From NCBI GenBank assembly GCA_964652155.1, contig CAZZBK010000085.1, positions 1 to 25,881 of the forward strand: a stretch of DNA of 25,881 nucleotides. Reading direction: 5' to 3'. The notes under the pieces are model-generated. The model was not told where the DNA came from. It saw only the letters and a list, made by a program, of their open reading frames with translations, and did not search any database. Made by a program: the position numbers and the translations under genes. The DNA is from CAZZBK01 sp964652155. GTDB lineage: Bacteria; Planctomycetota; Planctomycetia; Pirellulales; PNKZ01. Shown in pieces: positions 24,910 to 25,881 of the stretch; the stretch's first letter is position 1, and every line of letters starts with the position of its first letter.

Positions 24910-24952
24910 CGAGTGATCGTCGATGGCCTCTCCGTTAGCCGCGCATCACTCG
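24910..24952. terminator. Perfect 8-bp inverted repeat between convergent genes
   Basis: CGAGTGAT (24910-24917) and ATCACTCG (24945-24952) flank the 36-bp space between the converging stop codons of the GNAT gene and the partial - strand gene. The position suits a bidirectional terminator, but the 27-nt loop is long and no T-run follows. The loop also carries GTTAGCCGCG, a 10-mer shared with the hairpin spacer at 20498-20507. Confidence 0.35.
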
Positions 24953-25881
24953 AACGCGGGCCACTTGAGTGTCGGCGGCTGGGCGTAACGGCGCATCTTG
25001 ATCGTGAGCCGCCCGCCGGTGCCGGGCCCGAGCGCCACGCGGATCGCGGCCCCCTCGACGGGTCGCGGCGGCTCTTGATTCACGCTGACGTGTTCGATCC
25101 GGTGTTCGCCATACGTGCCGGCCTGAATGACGAGTTGCCGCGGCTCGACTTGATTCACGTTCACGAGCGACACGGTCACCTCGTCGGCCGTCATCCGCTC
25201 GACAAGCGCCGCCACATCGCGACTCAAGCCGCTGCGTCGCCGCTCGGGGTCAAAATACCGCAGCCGAGCGTGGAGCGGCCCGCCCGATCGACCGGGCAGA
25301 AATCCTCCGCACGCCAATTGCACGAGCGACTCGACCGAGCAGGGGTTGAACTTGGCCATGTCGTCGGCCAGCCGCGTGTCGGGGGTCGAGCGATCCTGTC
25401 GCAAGCCGTCGACACGAGTCCGAATCCGCTGCAAGTCTCGTTGCAGCACGTGCTCGGGGTAGAGCGAGTCTTGGCCGGAGAGATATTTGAGCCACGGCTG
25501 TTCGGCGACCCGGGCGTGGTCGGCCTCGCGCTGCGACCAATACCAGATCTCGAAGGCTCCGTGCGGGTAGGGTTGCGGATGAAAGTCGTACCAGCCCTGG
25601 TCGCCGTGCATGTAGGGGTACTGTTTGCGGCCCTCGATGACGCGCCCCTGACGTTCGAGCGCGTCGAGCTGTCGTCGCCAGGCGTCGACGTATTTCTGCT
25701 CGCCGCTGAGCAGCAGGGCGTTGCCCAGCCCCATCACGGCGAGCCGCACGGTGTTGCGATGCGATTGTTTGCCGGTGACGGGATCGATGCCGGTGAAGCC
25801 CCAGCCATACACGCCGCCGTACCATTTGCCGCCGACCGCGCTACCGATGCGGCCGTCGAGGCCAACGTTCGAGGGGAAAAT
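24946..25881 (-). CDS. Unrecognised protein, N-terminus beyond the window
   Basis: 311 codons are visible; the frame is open to the right edge (first residues IFPSNVGLDGRIGSAVGGKW), so the true start is outside. The apparent GTG start at 25812 is internal. Residues with many Trp/Tyr/His (YPYMHGDQGWYDFHPQPYPH, WYWSQREAD) and helices such as RNTVRLAVMGLGNALLLSGEQKYVDAW suggest an alpha/alpha-toroid catalytic domain as in glycoside hydrolases or polysaccharide lyases. The C-terminal third (VTVSLVNVNQVEPRQLVIQAGTYGEH) looks like a beta-sandwich cap. I do not recognise the family; a carbohydrate-active role is a guess from fold-like features. Confidence 0.75.
   Translation of the reverse strand: MFPSNVGLDGRIGSAVGGKWYGGVYGWGFTGIDPVTGKQSHRNTVRLAVMGLGNALLLSGEQKYVDAWRRQLDALERQGRVIEGRKQYPYMHGDQGWYDFHPQPYPHGAFEIWYWSQREADHARVAEQPWLKYLSGQDSLYPEHVLQRDLQRIRTRVDGLRQDRSTPDTRLADDMAKFNPCSVESLVQLACGGFLPGRSGGPLHARLRYFDPERRRSGLSRDVAALVERMTADEVTVSLVNVNQVEPRQLVIQAGTYGEHRIEHVSVNQEPPRPVEGAAIRVALGPGTGGRLTIKMRRYAQPPTLKWPAFE

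Overview
The window looks like a scaffold from a high-GC member of the Planctomycetota, most likely Pirellulales. That placement is inferred from gene content: a MoxR/DUF58/BatA/DUF4159 cluster, a very large secreted protein ending in the Planctomycetes/Verrucomicrobia-type c-heme module, an enolase-superfamily plus N,N-dimethylformamidase-like pair, and many genes without a clear Shine-Dalgarno. No taxonomic marker is present. A run of exactly 100 N (18124-18223) is a scaffold gap, so this is a draft assembly or MAG.

Region 1 (1-11646, + strand) is one long operon-like cluster: the 3' end of a DUF4159 gene, a MoxR AAA+ ATPase, a DUF58 protein, a BatA-like membrane vWA protein, a 1278-residue membrane-anchored coiled-coil protein (DUF4175-like), a second membrane vWA protein with a glutamine-amidotransferase-like segment, and a secreted caspase/legumain-fold protein that lacks the expected catalytic cysteine. 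Three of the junctions are ATGA stop/start overlaps or close to it, suggesting translational coupling. Three separate proteins carry intact DxSxS metal-binding motifs, as expected for a MoxR-vWA type envelope chaperone/assembly system of unknown target.

Region 2 (11655-17239) is a divergent pair: on the - strand a 1383-residue secreted fusion (TIM barrel, LamG-like, beta-propeller, cytochrome c) and on the + strand a metal-dependent amidohydrolase with all ligands present.

Region 3 (17210-18223) is a small AT-richer accessory patch. A hicBA toxin-antitoxin pair sits between two 33-bp near-identical direct repeats exactly 600 bp apart. The first copy is the 3' end of the amidohydrolase gene. 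Right after the second copy comes a good sigma70-like promoter and a second, unrelated HicB-type gene that runs into the assembly gap.

Region 4 (18224-22133, - strand) is a three-gene catabolic-looking operon: a dimethylformamidase-like protein, a mandelate racemase/muconate lactonizing enzyme and a secreted alkaline-phosphatase-superfamily hydrolase. Region 5 (22400-24909, + strand) holds alanine dehydrogenase, a small Rieske ferredoxin and a tandem GNAT acetyltransferase. The window ends in a partial - strand gene of unknown function.

The most unusual non-coding signal is a composite spacer found twice (135-227 and 20454-20543, each in the orientation of the downstream gene). It has a GC-rich hairpin region with a shared GCGCGTC(A)GCGGCTA core, then four 7-bp units of the form CAYTYAG ending in CAYTTCC, then the ATG 5-7 nt later.
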